64,000 bases of DNA from DATCMH01 sp036563505 (GTDB taxonomy: Bacteria > Pseudomonadota > Alphaproteobacteria > Rhizobiales > Beijerinckiaceae), in contig DATCMH010000012.1 in assembly GCA_036563505.1 (NCBI GenBank), forward strand, positions 124,001 through 188,000. The letters run 5' to 3'. The position numbers and the translations under genes are program-made. Under the pieces are notes generated by a model, which searched no databases, was not told the origin of the DNA, and saw only the letters and a list, made by a program, of their open reading frames with translations. Below, one piece after another: positions 42,894 to 52,159 of this stretch; position 1 is the first letter of the stretch; each line of letters starts with the position of its first letter.

Positions 42894-44056
42894 TCGGCCG
42901 CCTGCGCGAAGGCGGGCGCGTGGCGGATGCGGGCCTCCTCCAGGATCGCCTGCTGACGCTGGAGCTCGCGGGCCAGCGGCGCGCAGACGGGCCGCTCGCC
43001 GGACGTGTCAGGTGTCGAGAACAGGCCGACCTGGCAGACGCGCTCGTTGTCCCAGCCGGGATAATCGAGGATCGGGTAGAGGCAGGCGCCGAGCACTGGG
43101 ACGCCTTCGTCCAGCGCCGCCTCGATCTCGGCGCAGACGTAGTGAAGCCAGGCCGGCCGGCTGCGCCCTTCCGCGCCCGTCTCGGCGAGAACGAGGGGGC
43201 GGCCGTAGCGGCGGTGCGCTTCGGCCAGCATCTCGCTCAAGGGACGGTAGGCGTGGTGGCCGAGGGGGATCGTCGGGCCGCCATAATACCACTGGTTGTC
43301 GGGGTAGTAATTGACGCCGACGATATCGAGGCAGTCCGGTCCGCCGCCGAGCTCGGGCTCCCGGGCGCCGCTGAGCAGATCGAGGGCCTCGTATTGAGAC
43401 AGGCGGTACGTCTCCGCCCCGCGCCGATGCTCCTCGTCCCCGAGGCCCGGATCGACGTGAATGAGCGGCTCGGCCGTGATGAAGCGGGCGCTCGCATCCA
43501 CGTCGCGGATCGCGCGGGTCGCCGCCACCGCCGCGCGGACGAGCTGGCGCTTGAGATCGCCGCCCCGCCCGTGGACGGAGGGGTTGAAGCGGCCGACCTC
43601 GGCGCCGGCCCAGGCCCAGAAGGAGATCTCGTTGATGGGGCAGTAGACGGCGCCCTCGACGCCCTCGTCGCGCATCAGGCGGGCCGCTGCGGCGGCAAAG
43701 CACGCGAAGCGCTCCACGAAGGCCGCCGACCAGATGTCGATGTCGTCGGGCCAGCCATAGTGGCACAGGTCCCAGGCGATCCGGACGCCCCGTTCCCGGG
43801 CGGCACGGATCATGGGCAGGGCGCTCGACCAGTCGTAACGGCCGGGGCTCGTCTCGATGAGGTGCCAGCGCAACCCGTCGCGCGCCCCGGCAATGCCATG
43901 CTGGCGCAGGGCTGCGTAATCCTGGGCGACGAAGCGATCGTGACCCGTCATGGCAAGGAGGTCCAGCCGCCGTCCGTCGTTGCGGCGATGGGACGAGCAT
44001 TCGAACCCGCCCAGGAAGAAGCTGCCGAACGGGCTCGTGAGAGGCGAAGCCTGCAT
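42890..44056 (-). CDS. Clan-A glycoside hydrolase, beta-glucosidase-like (GH1-related)
   Basis: About 388 residues from ATG 44056 (MQASPLTSPFGSFFLGGFEC). The N-terminal FLGGFECSSHR matches the opening of GH1 barrels. Acid/base Glu is in YCPINEISFW (the clan-A Asn-Glu pair) and the nucleophile Glu in RPLVLAETGAEG. DIVGVNYYPDNQWYY fits the sixth-strand GH1 motif. No signal peptide, so it should act in the cytoplasm. It overlaps the ABC exporter gene by 4 bp. Family-1 assignment is from these motifs; the substrate is unknown. The 198 bp before it shows no gene. Confidence 0.8.
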   Translation of the reverse strand: MQASPLTSPFGSFFLGGFECSSHRRNDGRRLDLLAMTGHDRFVAQDYAALRQHGIAGARDGLRWHLIETSPGRYDWSSALPMIRAARERGVRIAWDLCHYGWPDDIDIWSAAFVERFACFAAAAARLMRDEGVEGAVYCPINEISFWAWAGAEVGRFNPSVHGRGGDLKRQLVRAAVAATRAIRDVDASARFITAEPLIHVDPGLGDEEHRRGAETYRLSQYEALDLLSGAREPELGGGPDCLDIVGVNYYPDNQWYYGGPTIPLGHHAYRPLSEMLAEAHRRYGRPLVLAETGAEGRSRPAWLHYVCAEIEAALDEGVPVLGACLYPILDYPGWDNERVCQVGLFSTPDTSGERPVCAPLARELQRQQAILEEARIRHAPAFAQAAE

Positions 44057-44254
44057 CTTGAAACGGGTCTCCTGGCCGGAATCGGTTCGTGCCGCCCATG
44101 CCAGACTGGGCACTGGGGAAAATGACGTCGGCCGAGGAGCGCTCGGCCGGGCAATGGCGTATCGTGGGGGCGTGACCAGGTCTTCGGCGGTGCCTGGCGG
44201 CTGCTTCGCCCCGCCACAAACGCATCGGGCGGCCAGCAGTTCCCTCCGCTCGAA

Positions 44255-46198
44255 TCAGGGCTGGTCCCGCGGGCCGTCCCGCCGCATCCGCTCGGCCTCC
44301 GCCGGGAGCAGGGACCCGTCGCGCGCCAGGGTTGCCACGGCTTCGTCCCAGCGCGCCCGCCGCGCTGCCGGCGAGGGGTAGCGTTCCGCCAGGGACAGGC
44401 GCGGATCGCCCGTCGCCGCACGCTCCGCCGGGGTCGCCGGGAAGGGCAGGGCGGCGCCGGCCGTGGCGCAGAGGTCGCCGGGGGCGTGGCCCGCCCGGCG
44501 CAGGTTGAAGCCGAGATGGCTCGCCCGCGCCGCCTCGACCGCGGGGAGCCGCACGCCGGCGACCTCGACCCCGTCCGCGTCGCGCAAGGGAGCGAGCGCG
44601 GGGTAGGCGAACACCTTGCGCGGCGGCACCACGTCGTCGACGGCGTAGGCGCGGGCGAGACGGCCGTCGTAAGCGAAGCCCGGGATACGCGGAAAGGCGG
44701 CCCTCTCGGCCGGGACGAGGCTGCCGTCCGCCAGATTCGGATAGCGGCTCAGCGGCGGGGGGCGATCCTCCCCGACCCAGGCCTCGAGCGCCGTGAACAG
44801 CGCGCGCGCGACCGGCCCCGCGTGAAGCGGGTTCTGCGGCGCGAGGCAAGGATCCGGCACCTCGGCCGGGTCGGCGTTCGCCGGGACGAAGTGGGAGACG
44901 CCCGCGATCAGGTAGGCCCGCACCTCGGGCGGAAGGGCGAGCGGTCCGCCGGCCGGATCGGTCACGACGAGGGGCGCGCGGGACTGCACCATCTCCGTGC
45001 TCGTGTCGACGTGAAGGATTTTGGGGCAGGTGCCGTCGGCGCGGCAGCGTTCCAGGAGCCCGTCGCGCCGTCCCGTCGCCGGGTCGCGGCTCGCCTCGTA
45101 GGCGAAGGGAAAGGCATCGAGCGGAAGCAGCGTCTCCTCGTGCTGCAGCGCCGATTGCCCGGGCTCGGCGAAGCGGGCGTTGACGAAGCTGCGCCTGGCT
45201 CCCGCGATGTGGATGAAGAGCCCGTCGAAGACGCGGCCGCCGGTCTGCGTGCGGTTGAAGCCTTGATACAGGAAATCCCGCAGCACCCGGCCGCTCTGGG
45301 ACAGGCCGATGCCGAGAACGCGCCGCAGCCCGGGCGCCGGATGCCCTGGCCCTCGGCCGTCGCGCAAATATGCGGCGACGTCCCGGATCGCGGCGAAGCC
45401 GAGGCCCATGACCTTCGAGTCCCGCGCCGTGTAGCTGAACTCGTAGAGCGCCCCGGCGTCGAAGCCCGTGGCGGGACGCTCGATCGTGATGCGCGTCGGG
45501 CTCTCGAAGCGAAATCGAAGATCCGGCGGGGTCTGCGGCGGATCGTCCGGGTATTGCCGGACGGTGAGACGGGCCGGCTCCCCGGCCACGGCCGGATAAG
45601 GCAGGTCGGCGCTCGCCGGGTTGCGGTCATGGTCGAAGGGAAAGAGCAGGCGCACGGGACCGCGCGTCCCGACGGCCACGGGCACTTCGAGCCCCAAGGC
45701 GGTTGGCGAGGTCGTGACGTCGCCCTGCCAGCCGCTCCAGGCCAGCGTCGCGCCCTGCTCCATGAGGAAGCCGTTGCCCGCGCCCTCCGGCCGGTCGAAG
45801 CCTGCCTCGCCGGTGCGGTCGTCGAGGAGGACGAGCACCGCCTTGTTGCCGCGGTTGACCACCTCGTAGAGCAGCGTGCCGCTCGCCCTGGCGGGGTCGC
45901 TCGGTTTCAGGATCTCGACCGGAACGTCGAGGGAGACCTGCCCCGTCGCGGAATCGGCCACGCGGTCGATGTCAACGATCCCGGCGTTCTCCGGCCGGCG
46001 CGCGTCGACGACGACCCGCGCCGTCCCGCGCAGGTGGTCGTAGGTGCCCACCGTCCCGAAGCTCCGGCCGCCGAAGGCCGGCGACGTGATCTGCTCAACG
46101 ATGAAGTTCACGACCTCCGCTCGTGCCGCGACGGGAGCCAGGACAACGCTGAAAAGGACAACGCCACAAGCGGCGAGGAGTGCGCGCACGAAGGCCAT
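44255..46198 (-). CDS. Secreted alpha/beta-hydrolase domain protein
   Basis: 647 residues from ATG 46198 (MAFVRALLAACGVVLFSVVL), a signal peptide ending in AARA. The mature protein opens VVNFIVEQITSPAFGGRSFG, a pattern of the large 'alpha/beta hydrolase domain' family (PF20091, recalled). LGIGLSQSGRVLRDFLYQGF supplies a G-x-S-x-S nucleophile elbow, and late His residues such as GVSHFVPA could complete the triad. Predicted periplasmic or extracellular. It is divergent from the GlcD-type gene (94 bp). Substrate unknown. Confidence 0.82.
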   Translation of the reverse strand: MAFVRALLAACGVVLFSVVLAPVAARAEVVNFIVEQITSPAFGGRSFGTVGTYDHLRGTARVVVDARRPENAGIVDIDRVADSATGQVSLDVPVEILKPSDPARASGTLLYEVVNRGNKAVLVLLDDRTGEAGFDRPEGAGNGFLMEQGATLAWSGWQGDVTTSPTALGLEVPVAVGTRGPVRLLFPFDHDRNPASADLPYPAVAGEPARLTVRQYPDDPPQTPPDLRFRFESPTRITIERPATGFDAGALYEFSYTARDSKVMGLGFAAIRDVAAYLRDGRGPGHPAPGLRRVLGIGLSQSGRVLRDFLYQGFNRTQTGGRVFDGLFIHIAGARRSFVNARFAEPGQSALQHEETLLPLDAFPFAYEASRDPATGRRDGLLERCRADGTCPKILHVDTSTEMVQSRAPLVVTDPAGGPLALPPEVRAYLIAGVSHFVPANADPAEVPDPCLAPQNPLHAGPVARALFTALEAWVGEDRPPPLSRYPNLADGSLVPAERAAFPRIPGFAYDGRLARAYAVDDVVPPRKVFAYPALAPLRDADGVEVAGVRLPAVEAARASHLGFNLRRAGHAPGDLCATAGAALPFPATPAERAATGDPRLSLAERYPSPAARRARWDEAVATLARDGSLLPAEAERMRRDGPRDQP

Positions 46199-46292
46199 TG
46201 ACCAGGGCTCCCCGCGGGCTAGGACCGGCCCGCACCCTCTGATACTGTCCGCGGCCCCGCGCGGATCAACCCGCGCGCCCCGGATCGAAACG

Positions 46293-47708
46293 ATGAACGC
46301 TCCTCTCCCGACGCCCCGCTTCCGGCCCGACGAAGCCGCCGTCGCCGCCATGACGGGCGAGCTCACCAAGCGCTTCGGCAACCGGGTGGTGACGAGCCTC
46401 GCCGTGCGTCAGCAGCACGCCAACACTCTGACCTGGGTCGAGAACCAGCCGCCGGACATCGTTGTCTTCCCGCAAGGGACCGACGAGGTGGCGACCATCG
46501 TCAAGCTTTGCGCCGCGCACGGCTTTCCCGTGGTGCCCTTCGGCACCGGCACGTCCTTCGAGGGCCACACCAACGCGCCGCACGGGGGCGTCTCCATCGA
46601 CACGTCGCTGATGAAGCGGGTCATCGAGGTCCATCCGGAAGACCTCGACTGCGTCGTGGAGCCCGGCGTCACCCGCAAGGAGCTCAACGAGCACCTGCGG
46701 GATATGGGCCTGTTCTTCCCCATCGACCCCGGCGCCGACGCCTCCATCGGCGGCATGACCGGCACCCGGGCCTCGGGCACCAACGCGGTGCGCTACGGCA
46801 CGATGAAGGACAACGTCCTCTCGCTCACCGTCGTGCTGCCGAACGGCGACGTGGTGAAAACGGCGCGCCGGGCGAAGAAAACCTCGGCCGGTTACGACCT
46901 GACGCGTCTCTTCGTCGGCTCGGAGGGCACGCTCGGCGTGATCACCGAGATCACCCTCAAGCTCCACGGCATCCCAGAAGCGATCTCCGCGGGAAGCTGC
47001 TCCTTCCCCTCGATCGAGGACGCCTGCAACGCCACCATCGCCACGATCCAGTCGGGGCTGCCCGTCGCCCGCATCGAGCTCCTCGACGAGCTGCAAGTGC
47101 GCGCCTGCAATCTCTACTCGAAGCTCACGCTGCCTGAGCAGCCCCTCCTCCTCGTCGAGTTTCACGGCACGGATGCCTCTGTTCGCGAGCAGGCGGAGCG
47201 GTTCGGCGAGATCGCGGCCGAGTTCGGCGGCGGCGGCTTCGAATGGGCGACGAAGGCCGAGGACCGCACCCGCCTCTGGCAGGCCCGCCACGACGCTTAT
47301 TGGGCCTGCATGGCCCTGCGCCCCGGCGCCAAGGGCATCTCGACGGATGTCTGCGTGCCGATCTCGCGCCTCGCCGAATGCGTCGAGGCGACGAAGCAGG
47401 ACCTCGACGCCACGGGACTGATCGCCCCGATCGTCGGCCATGTCGGCGACGGCAACTTCCACGTCCTGCCGCTCATCGACATGGACGACGAGGCCGAGAT
47501 CGAGAAGGGCAAGGCTTTCGTCGAGCGCCTCGTTCAACGGGCGCTCGCCATGGAAGGCACCTGCACCGGGGAGCACGGGGTCGGCCAAAAGAAGATGAAA
47601 TACCTCGAAGCCGAACACGGTCCGGAGGCGCTCGACCTGATGCGCACCTTGAAACGGGCCATCGACCCCGCCAACATCATGAATCCGGGCAAGATCGTCG
47701 CGGTCTAG
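46293..47708 (+). CDS. FAD-linked oxidase, GlcD / D-lactate dehydrogenase type
   Basis: 471 residues from ATG 46293 (MNAPLPTPRFRPDE). The PCMH-type FAD domain has VVPFGTGTSFEGHTNAPHGG and the IDPGADASIGGMTGTRASGT stretch (broken here at 20). The C-terminal vanillyl-alcohol-oxidase-type cap contains PIVGHVGDGNFHVLPLIDMD, with metal-binding His, and TCTGEHGVGQKKMKYLEAEH. The best match is a cytochrome-linked D-lactate dehydrogenase; glycolate oxidase GlcD is the main alternative, but no glcE or glcF is nearby, which favours the single-subunit D-lactate or D-2-hydroxyacid enzyme. Confidence 0.9.
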   Translation: MNAPLPTPRFRPDEAAVAAMTGELTKRFGNRVVTSLAVRQQHANTLTWVENQPPDIVVFPQGTDEVATIVKLCAAHGFPVVPFGTGTSFEGHTNAPHGGVSIDTSLMKRVIEVHPEDLDCVVEPGVTRKELNEHLRDMGLFFPIDPGADASIGGMTGTRASGTNAVRYGTMKDNVLSLTVVLPNGDVVKTARRAKKTSAGYDLTRLFVGSEGTLGVITEITLKLHGIPEAISAGSCSFPSIEDACNATIATIQSGLPVARIELLDELQVRACNLYSKLTLPEQPLLLVEFHGTDASVREQAERFGEIAAEFGGGGFEWATKAEDRTRLWQARHDAYWACMALRPGAKGISTDVCVPISRLAECVEATKQDLDATGLIAPIVGHVGDGNFHVLPLIDMDDEAEIEKGKAFVERLVQRALAMEGTCTGEHGVGQKKMKYLEAEHGPEALDLMRTLKRAIDPANIMNPGKIVAV

Positions 47709-47798
47709 GCGTCGTCACGGTTCCGCCATCCCGAGCGCCCAAGACGACCGACGGCTCGCAACGCGACTTGGAACGGCTGAACGGAGCCCAGATCGGCC

Positions 47799-50700
47799 TT
47801 GCGCGACATCCTGACCGTCATCGCCGGGCTGGTGATCCTCGTGCTGGCGGCCGCCCTCGTCGTGCCGCCCCTGATCGAGTGGGAGGCCTATCGCGGCACC
47901 ATCGACCGGGCGATCGCTCAGGCGACGGGGACGGCGGCGCACACGAACGGGCGCATCGAGGTTCGCCTCCTGCCCTCGCCGCGGGTGCGGTTCGACGCCA
48001 TCCGCATCGGCGGAGCAACGCCGCAAGAGGCCACTCTCGACGCCCGCTTCGTGAAGGCGGAGCTGGCGCTGAGCCCGCTTCTCACGGGTGACGTCCGCTT
48101 CACGCAGGCCCGCATCGGCCGGGCCGAGATCCGGGTGCCGACCGGGCGCACGGGCGACTGGCGCGTTCCCGCCGACCTCCTCAACTGGACGAAGCGCCCC
48201 TGGGCCTTCGACGACGTCGCGGTCGCCCAGCTCTTCCTCACGACGCAAGGGCCCGCGACGGGACGCACCGATCAGATCTACCTCGAGACCGTCAGGCTCC
48301 AGGGCCAGAGCCTCGCAGGGCCGTGGCGGGTCGAAGGGCTCGCCGGCACCGTGCCGTTCCGCCTCGCCACCGGTGAACTCGCGGCCGATCGCAGCATCGT
48401 GCTCAAGCTCTCCGGCGGCGGCGATCTCCATCCTCGCTTCGACATCGACGGGCGGCTCACCCTCGCCGAGGGCCTGAACGGCACCTTCATTCCCGATCTC
48501 ACCGGCAATGCCCGGCTCGTCTTCGGCCCACCGGCCCAGGCGGCGACGGCGGGGCTGCCGCTGCCCGTCTCGGTCCAGTCGCCTTTCCGCACCGACGGGC
48601 GCTCCGTCGAGCTGGAGCAGGTCACCGTCGAGGCGGGGGAGGGCGGGGCGAGCCTGCGGCTGACGGGCAGCGCGCGGGCCGATTTCGAGGCGCCGCGGAT
48701 CGCGGTGAAGCTCGAGGGCCGCCGGCTCGACCTCGACAGCTTCTTTCTGTCCCCGGTCGGGCAGGCCATCGCGGAACGCGCCCGGACGTGGTCGCCGCCG
48801 CCCGGCAGCGTTCCCGTCGACCTGGACCTCTCGCTGGCGAGCCTTCTCGTCGCCCAGGAGGAACTGGCGAACCTCAGCCTGCGCGCCAGCTTCGACAAGG
48901 GCAGGGTGCGGCTCGGGGCGCTCGAGATCGCCGCGCCCGGCCAGACGCAGATCGTGCTCTCCGGCGAGGCGGGGCTCACGACGGAAGGCGGCGCGAGCGG
49001 GCGGATCGCGATCACCTCCGCGAATTCCGATCGCCTCGGGCGCTTCGTCGGCAAGATCGGGCTCGGTTTCCTCGGCGGCGTCCTCGACGGCCGCGCCGTG
49101 GAAGCGAGCGCCGATCTCGCGCTCGCCAACCCCGTCGCCTCGCTGCGCAACCTTCGCCTCAAGCTCGGCGACCTCATCGTCACGGGCAACCTGCGCTATA
49201 CGGCCGGCGAAGCCGGCGCCCGCCCGCGGGTCGATGCCCAGATCGGCGCGCAGGGACTCGACCTCGCCCAACTGCCGACCCTGACGGGCCTCTTCGACTC
49301 CGCCCGGAGCGTGGATCTCGGCCTCGCGCTTGACGCCCGCGGCGTGCGCCAGGGGGCCCAGCCAGGGGTCGGCCGCATCGCGGCCCGCATCGTCTCGGAC
49401 GGGCCGGCCCTGCGGGTCGACACCCTGGAGATCGCGGACCTGGCCGGCGCCAACGCCCGGGTCAGCGGCCAGATCGCGCCGGACGGGTCGGGCCGGATCA
49501 CGGGCCGCCTCGTCGCCAAGCGTGCCGCGCCCCTCGTCGATCTTCTCGGCGCCGTCTGGGTGGGGGGCGTCGCGAAGCTCACCCCTTACTTCCTGCGCGA
49601 GGGCGACCTCGACCTTCAGGTCACCGCGGAGCGGGCGGCGCAGCAAGGAGAGAGCGGCCTGCGGCTTGCCACCACCGCCCGCGGCACCTGGGCCGGAGGC
49701 CCGTTCAGCGCCGAGGCGGTGACAGCAGGAGGGCTCACCCAGACGCTCAGCGTCGAGCTGTCGACCCAGAATACCGGTCGCTGGGTGGATCGGCCCGATG
49801 CGCCGCCCCTGCGCCGGCCGTCCTCCCTCTCGCTCAAGGGCGTGCGGGTGCAGGCGGGACCTCTCAGCGTCACGGCGACGGGCGAGATCGGCGGCGTCAA
49901 GGTCGCCACCACGCGCCCCTTCTCGCTGGCGACCGGCGACGACGTGGTGGACGCGGGCGAAGCGACGCTGAGTGCAGACGACGTCACGCCCTTCCTCGTA
50001 CTTTTAGGCGACGGCGCCGGGGTCTCGCCGCCGGTCCCCCTCCAGTTGCGGGTGACGCTCGGCCGCGACCGCAATCAGTCGCGCTTCGCCGTCTCCGGGC
50101 GCGTCGCGGGGGAGGGCGTGGAAGCGAGCGTCATCGCCGGTTCCCGCTCCGACGTGACGGGAACGCTCGCCGTCGACCGCCTGTCCCTGCCGTGGCTCGC
50201 CAATGCGCTGGCACTCGGCACGCCCTTCGACCCGAAGGCCGCGAGCGTCTGGTCGCCCGCCCGCTTCGGCCAGACCCGGCGCCTTCTCGAGGGCGGCCAA
50301 GTCGAGGTCACGGCCCGCCGCCTCGACCTCGGGCGCGGCGAGCGGGGCGAGGGCGCCAAGCTCCTTCTCGTTCTCACGCCGGAGGGCGTGGCGCTGCGCG
50401 ACGTCGACATGCGCATCGCCGGCGGACGCCTGACGGGGCAAGTTACCGCCGCGCGGCAGGGCAGCCTCGGCTCCGTCGTCGGGGAGCTTGCCCTGCGCGA
50501 CGCCGCGTTGCCGGACCTGATCGGCGCGAGCCCCTTCGCCGGCAAGCTGACGGGGCGGCTGCGCTTCGGCGGCTCGGGCGAGAGCCCGGCGGCGCTGATT
50601 GCCAACCTCGCCGGCTCGGGCGACCTGCGCTTCCAGGACCTCGTCGTGCCGAACGCCGATGCCGGCGCCGTTGATCGGGGCTTGCGGCGGGTTCTCGCCG

Positions 50701-51428
50701 AGGCCGATCCCCTGGCCGTGGGACGCCTTCAAGCCGTTCTGGCGGACGAGCTGAAGAAGGGCCAGCTGCGGGTCGCCGCCGCGTCAGCCACCGCGACCCT
50801 CGTCGGCGGCGTGCTGCGGGTAAGTCCTCTCGGTCTCGAAGCGGAGGCGGGCGTTTGGCAGGGCGCGGCCACTCTCGACTGGAAGACGATGGCCTTCGAC
50901 GCCCGGGGCACGCTCTCCGCCCGCGCGCGGCCCGCTGCCTGGACCGGCAGCGCGCCCTTCATCGTGCTCGGCCTGCGCGGCCCTTTGAGCGCTCCGGCGC
51001 TGGAAATCGACGTCGGCCCCCTCACCAATGGCGTGGCGGCGATCGTGCTGCAGCGGGAGCTGGAGAAGGTCGAGGCCTTCGAGGCCGATGCCAACGAGCG
51101 CAACCGCGTGACGCAGCGCCGCGACATGGAGCGGGCCCGTCGCCTCGCCGCGGAGGAATCGGCCCGCCGCGCCGCCGCCGAGGACGCGGCCCGCAAGGCA
51201 GCCGATGAGGCGGCCCGCCGCGCCGCGGAGGATCAGGCCCGGGAGGCGCGCCGCCTGGAGCAGCAGGCCGCGGAGGACGCGGCGCGCCGGGCGCGCGAGC
51301 AGGCCGACGCCGAGCGGGACCGGGCCCGCGAGGCCGCGGGTCCTCAAGGCGGCGACACCTTGCCCGCCCTGCCCCCGCCCGTGCAGATCGGCCCGGCCCC
51401 CGCCGTTCAGCCCTCGACGGGCGGGTGA
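47799..51428 (+). CDS. Large AsmA family protein
   Basis: 1209 residues from a TTG at 47799. One N-terminal membrane helix (ILTVIAGLVILVLAAALVV) followed by PPLIEWEAYRGTIDRAIAQA, the AsmA entry. The long periplasmic body is rich in beta strands, ending in AsmA_2-like segments (AALIANLAGSGDLRFQDLVV). This fits the bridge-like lipid-transport AsmA/TamB/YhdP superfamily. The final 110 residues are an Ala/Arg/Glu-rich predicted coiled coil (repeats like ARRAAAEDAARKAADEAARR) and a Pro-rich end, an unusual tail. The start has no better ATG nearby. It is convergent with the RHH gene, overlapping by 22 bp. Confidence 0.86.
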   Translation: MRDILTVIAGLVILVLAAALVVPPLIEWEAYRGTIDRAIAQATGTAAHTNGRIEVRLLPSPRVRFDAIRIGGATPQEATLDARFVKAELALSPLLTGDVRFTQARIGRAEIRVPTGRTGDWRVPADLLNWTKRPWAFDDVAVAQLFLTTQGPATGRTDQIYLETVRLQGQSLAGPWRVEGLAGTVPFRLATGELAADRSIVLKLSGGGDLHPRFDIDGRLTLAEGLNGTFIPDLTGNARLVFGPPAQAATAGLPLPVSVQSPFRTDGRSVELEQVTVEAGEGGASLRLTGSARADFEAPRIAVKLEGRRLDLDSFFLSPVGQAIAERARTWSPPPGSVPVDLDLSLASLLVAQEELANLSLRASFDKGRVRLGALEIAAPGQTQIVLSGEAGLTTEGGASGRIAITSANSDRLGRFVGKIGLGFLGGVLDGRAVEASADLALANPVASLRNLRLKLGDLIVTGNLRYTAGEAGARPRVDAQIGAQGLDLAQLPTLTGLFDSARSVDLGLALDARGVRQGAQPGVGRIAARIVSDGPALRVDTLEIADLAGANARVSGQIAPDGSGRITGRLVAKRAAPLVDLLGAVWVGGVAKLTPYFLREGDLDLQVTAERAAQQGESGLRLATTARGTWAGGPFSAEAVTAGGLTQTLSVELSTQNTGRWVDRPDAPPLRRPSSLSLKGVRVQAGPLSVTATGEIGGVKVATTRPFSLATGDDVVDAGEATLSADDVTPFLVLLGDGAGVSPPVPLQLRVTLGRDRNQSRFAVSGRVAGEGVEASVIAGSRSDVTGTLAVDRLSLPWLANALALGTPFDPKAASVWSPARFGQTRRLLEGGQVEVTARRLDLGRGERGEGAKLLLVLTPEGVALRDVDMRIAGGRLTGQVTAARQGSLGSVVGELALRDAALPDLIGASPFAGKLTGRLRFGGSGESPAALIANLAGSGDLRFQDLVVPNADAGAVDRGLRRVLAEADPLAVGRLQAVLADELKKGQLRVAAASATATLVGGVLRVSPLGLEAEAGVWQGAATLDWKTMAFDARGTLSARARPAAWTGSAPFIVLGLRGPLSAPALEIDVGPLTNGVAAIVLQRELEKVEAFEADANERNRVTQRRDMERARRLAAEESARRAAAEDAARKAADEAARRAAEDQAREARRLEQQAAEDAARRAREQADAERDRAREAAGPQGGDTLPALPPPVQIGPAPAVQPSTGG

Positions 51429-51655
51429 GGGGCGCCGCGTCGGGCCTCGCGCAGCAAGAACACCCGGATCGCGGAGGAGAGATTCTGGCCGGCCCGTCCG
51501 GCGTCGATCTCGCCGACGAGGGCCTGCACCGACGACCCGCGATGCTCGGCCGCGTCCCGCAAGGCCTCCCAGAAGGCATCCTCGAGGGAGATGCTGGTGC
51601 GGTGCCCCGCGATCGAGAGCGACCGCTTGACGATGTGCCCGCCCGAGGCGCTCAC
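51407..51655 (-). CDS. Ribbon-helix-helix domain protein
   Basis: 82 residues. VKRSLSIAGHRTSISLEDAFW followed by EALRDAAEHRGSSVQALVGE and SSAIRVFLLREARR matches the RHH_4-type DNA-binding proteins that in Hyphomicrobiales stand next to a DUF4169 gene and fumC. The ATG overlaps the DUF4169 stop by 4 bp (ATGA). The target is unknown. The last 22 bp overlap the end of the AsmA gene on the other strand. Confidence 0.85.
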   Translation of the reverse strand: MSASGGHIVKRSLSIAGHRTSISLEDAFWEALRDAAEHRGSSVQALVGEIDAGRAGQNLSSAIRVFLLREARRGAPHPPVEG

Positions 51656-51840
51656 GCGTCCTCGTCGCGATTCAGCTTGTGATGGTCGAGTTGCCGCTGG
51701 ACGCGATCATCCGCTGCCTCAGCCTGCGTCCGCTCCGCTTTCGTGCGCCCGTGCCGCGCCCGGTTCGCTTCGGCCTTGGCGTCCTTCTCGGCCCGCGCCT
51801 TCGCCTTGCGGGCCCGGTTCAGGTTGATGATCTCGGCCAT
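51652..51840 (-). CDS. DUF4169 family protein
   Basis: 62 residues from ATG 51840. MAEIINLNRARKAKARAEKD is the family's distinctive start, followed by a highly charged, probably helical sequence ending HHKLNRDEDA. Function unknown. In related genomes it normally pairs with the RHH gene and fumC. Here its start lies 4 bp after ccdB, so the toxin-antitoxin pair has come between it and fumC. Confidence 0.88.
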   Translation of the reverse strand: MAEIINLNRARKAKARAEKDAKAEANRARHGRTKAERTQAEAADDRVQRQLDHHKLNRDEDA

Positions 51841-51844
51841 GGGG

Positions 51845-52159
51845 TCAGATCCCGGTGAAGAGATAATCAAGGGCGGCGATGATGCGATGGCGTTCCGGCA
51901 TCAGGGACGTGATGGCCGGGCCATTGAGGCGGTTGCGCGGAACGGATGCCAGATCCGTCACCGCCAGGACGAGCGGCCGCCCCTCGATGGTGAACAGAGG
52001 ATAGAGGCGCGAATGCGCCCGGGTCGGATCGGCAGCGACGAGGGGCGCCACGATCACAGAGCTTGTCCGCGGCAGATCGTCGGACTGCAGAATGACCAGG
52101 TACGGGAACGCGTCGGCCGAACCGGGCTTTGGATTCGCGAACACGTCCAGCTGACGCAT
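51845..52159 (-). CDS. ccdB: CcdB family toxin
   Basis: 104 residues, the family's usual size. MRQLDVFANPKPGSADAFPY, then PYLVILQSDDL, SVIVAPLVAAD, LYPLFTIEGRPLVLAVTDLA and a C-terminal LMPERHRIIAALDYLFTGI match CcdB, whose last helix (normally ending W-G-I) poisons DNA gyrase. Here the ending is FTGI, with Phe/Thr in place of the usual Trp/Gly neighbours, which may alter activity. The ATG overlaps the ccdA stop (TGATG). Confidence 0.88.
   Translation of the reverse strand: MRQLDVFANPKPGSADAFPYLVILQSDDLPRTSSVIVAPLVAADPTRAHSRLYPLFTIEGRPLVLAVTDLASVPRNRLNGPAITSLMPERHRIIAALDYLFTGI

Noticed and set aside
47715..49646. A 643-codon minus-strand frame opposite the AsmA gene
   Set aside because: Antisense shadow: Arg/Glu/Gly/Asp-rich, no domains, and fully contained within the AsmA coding region.
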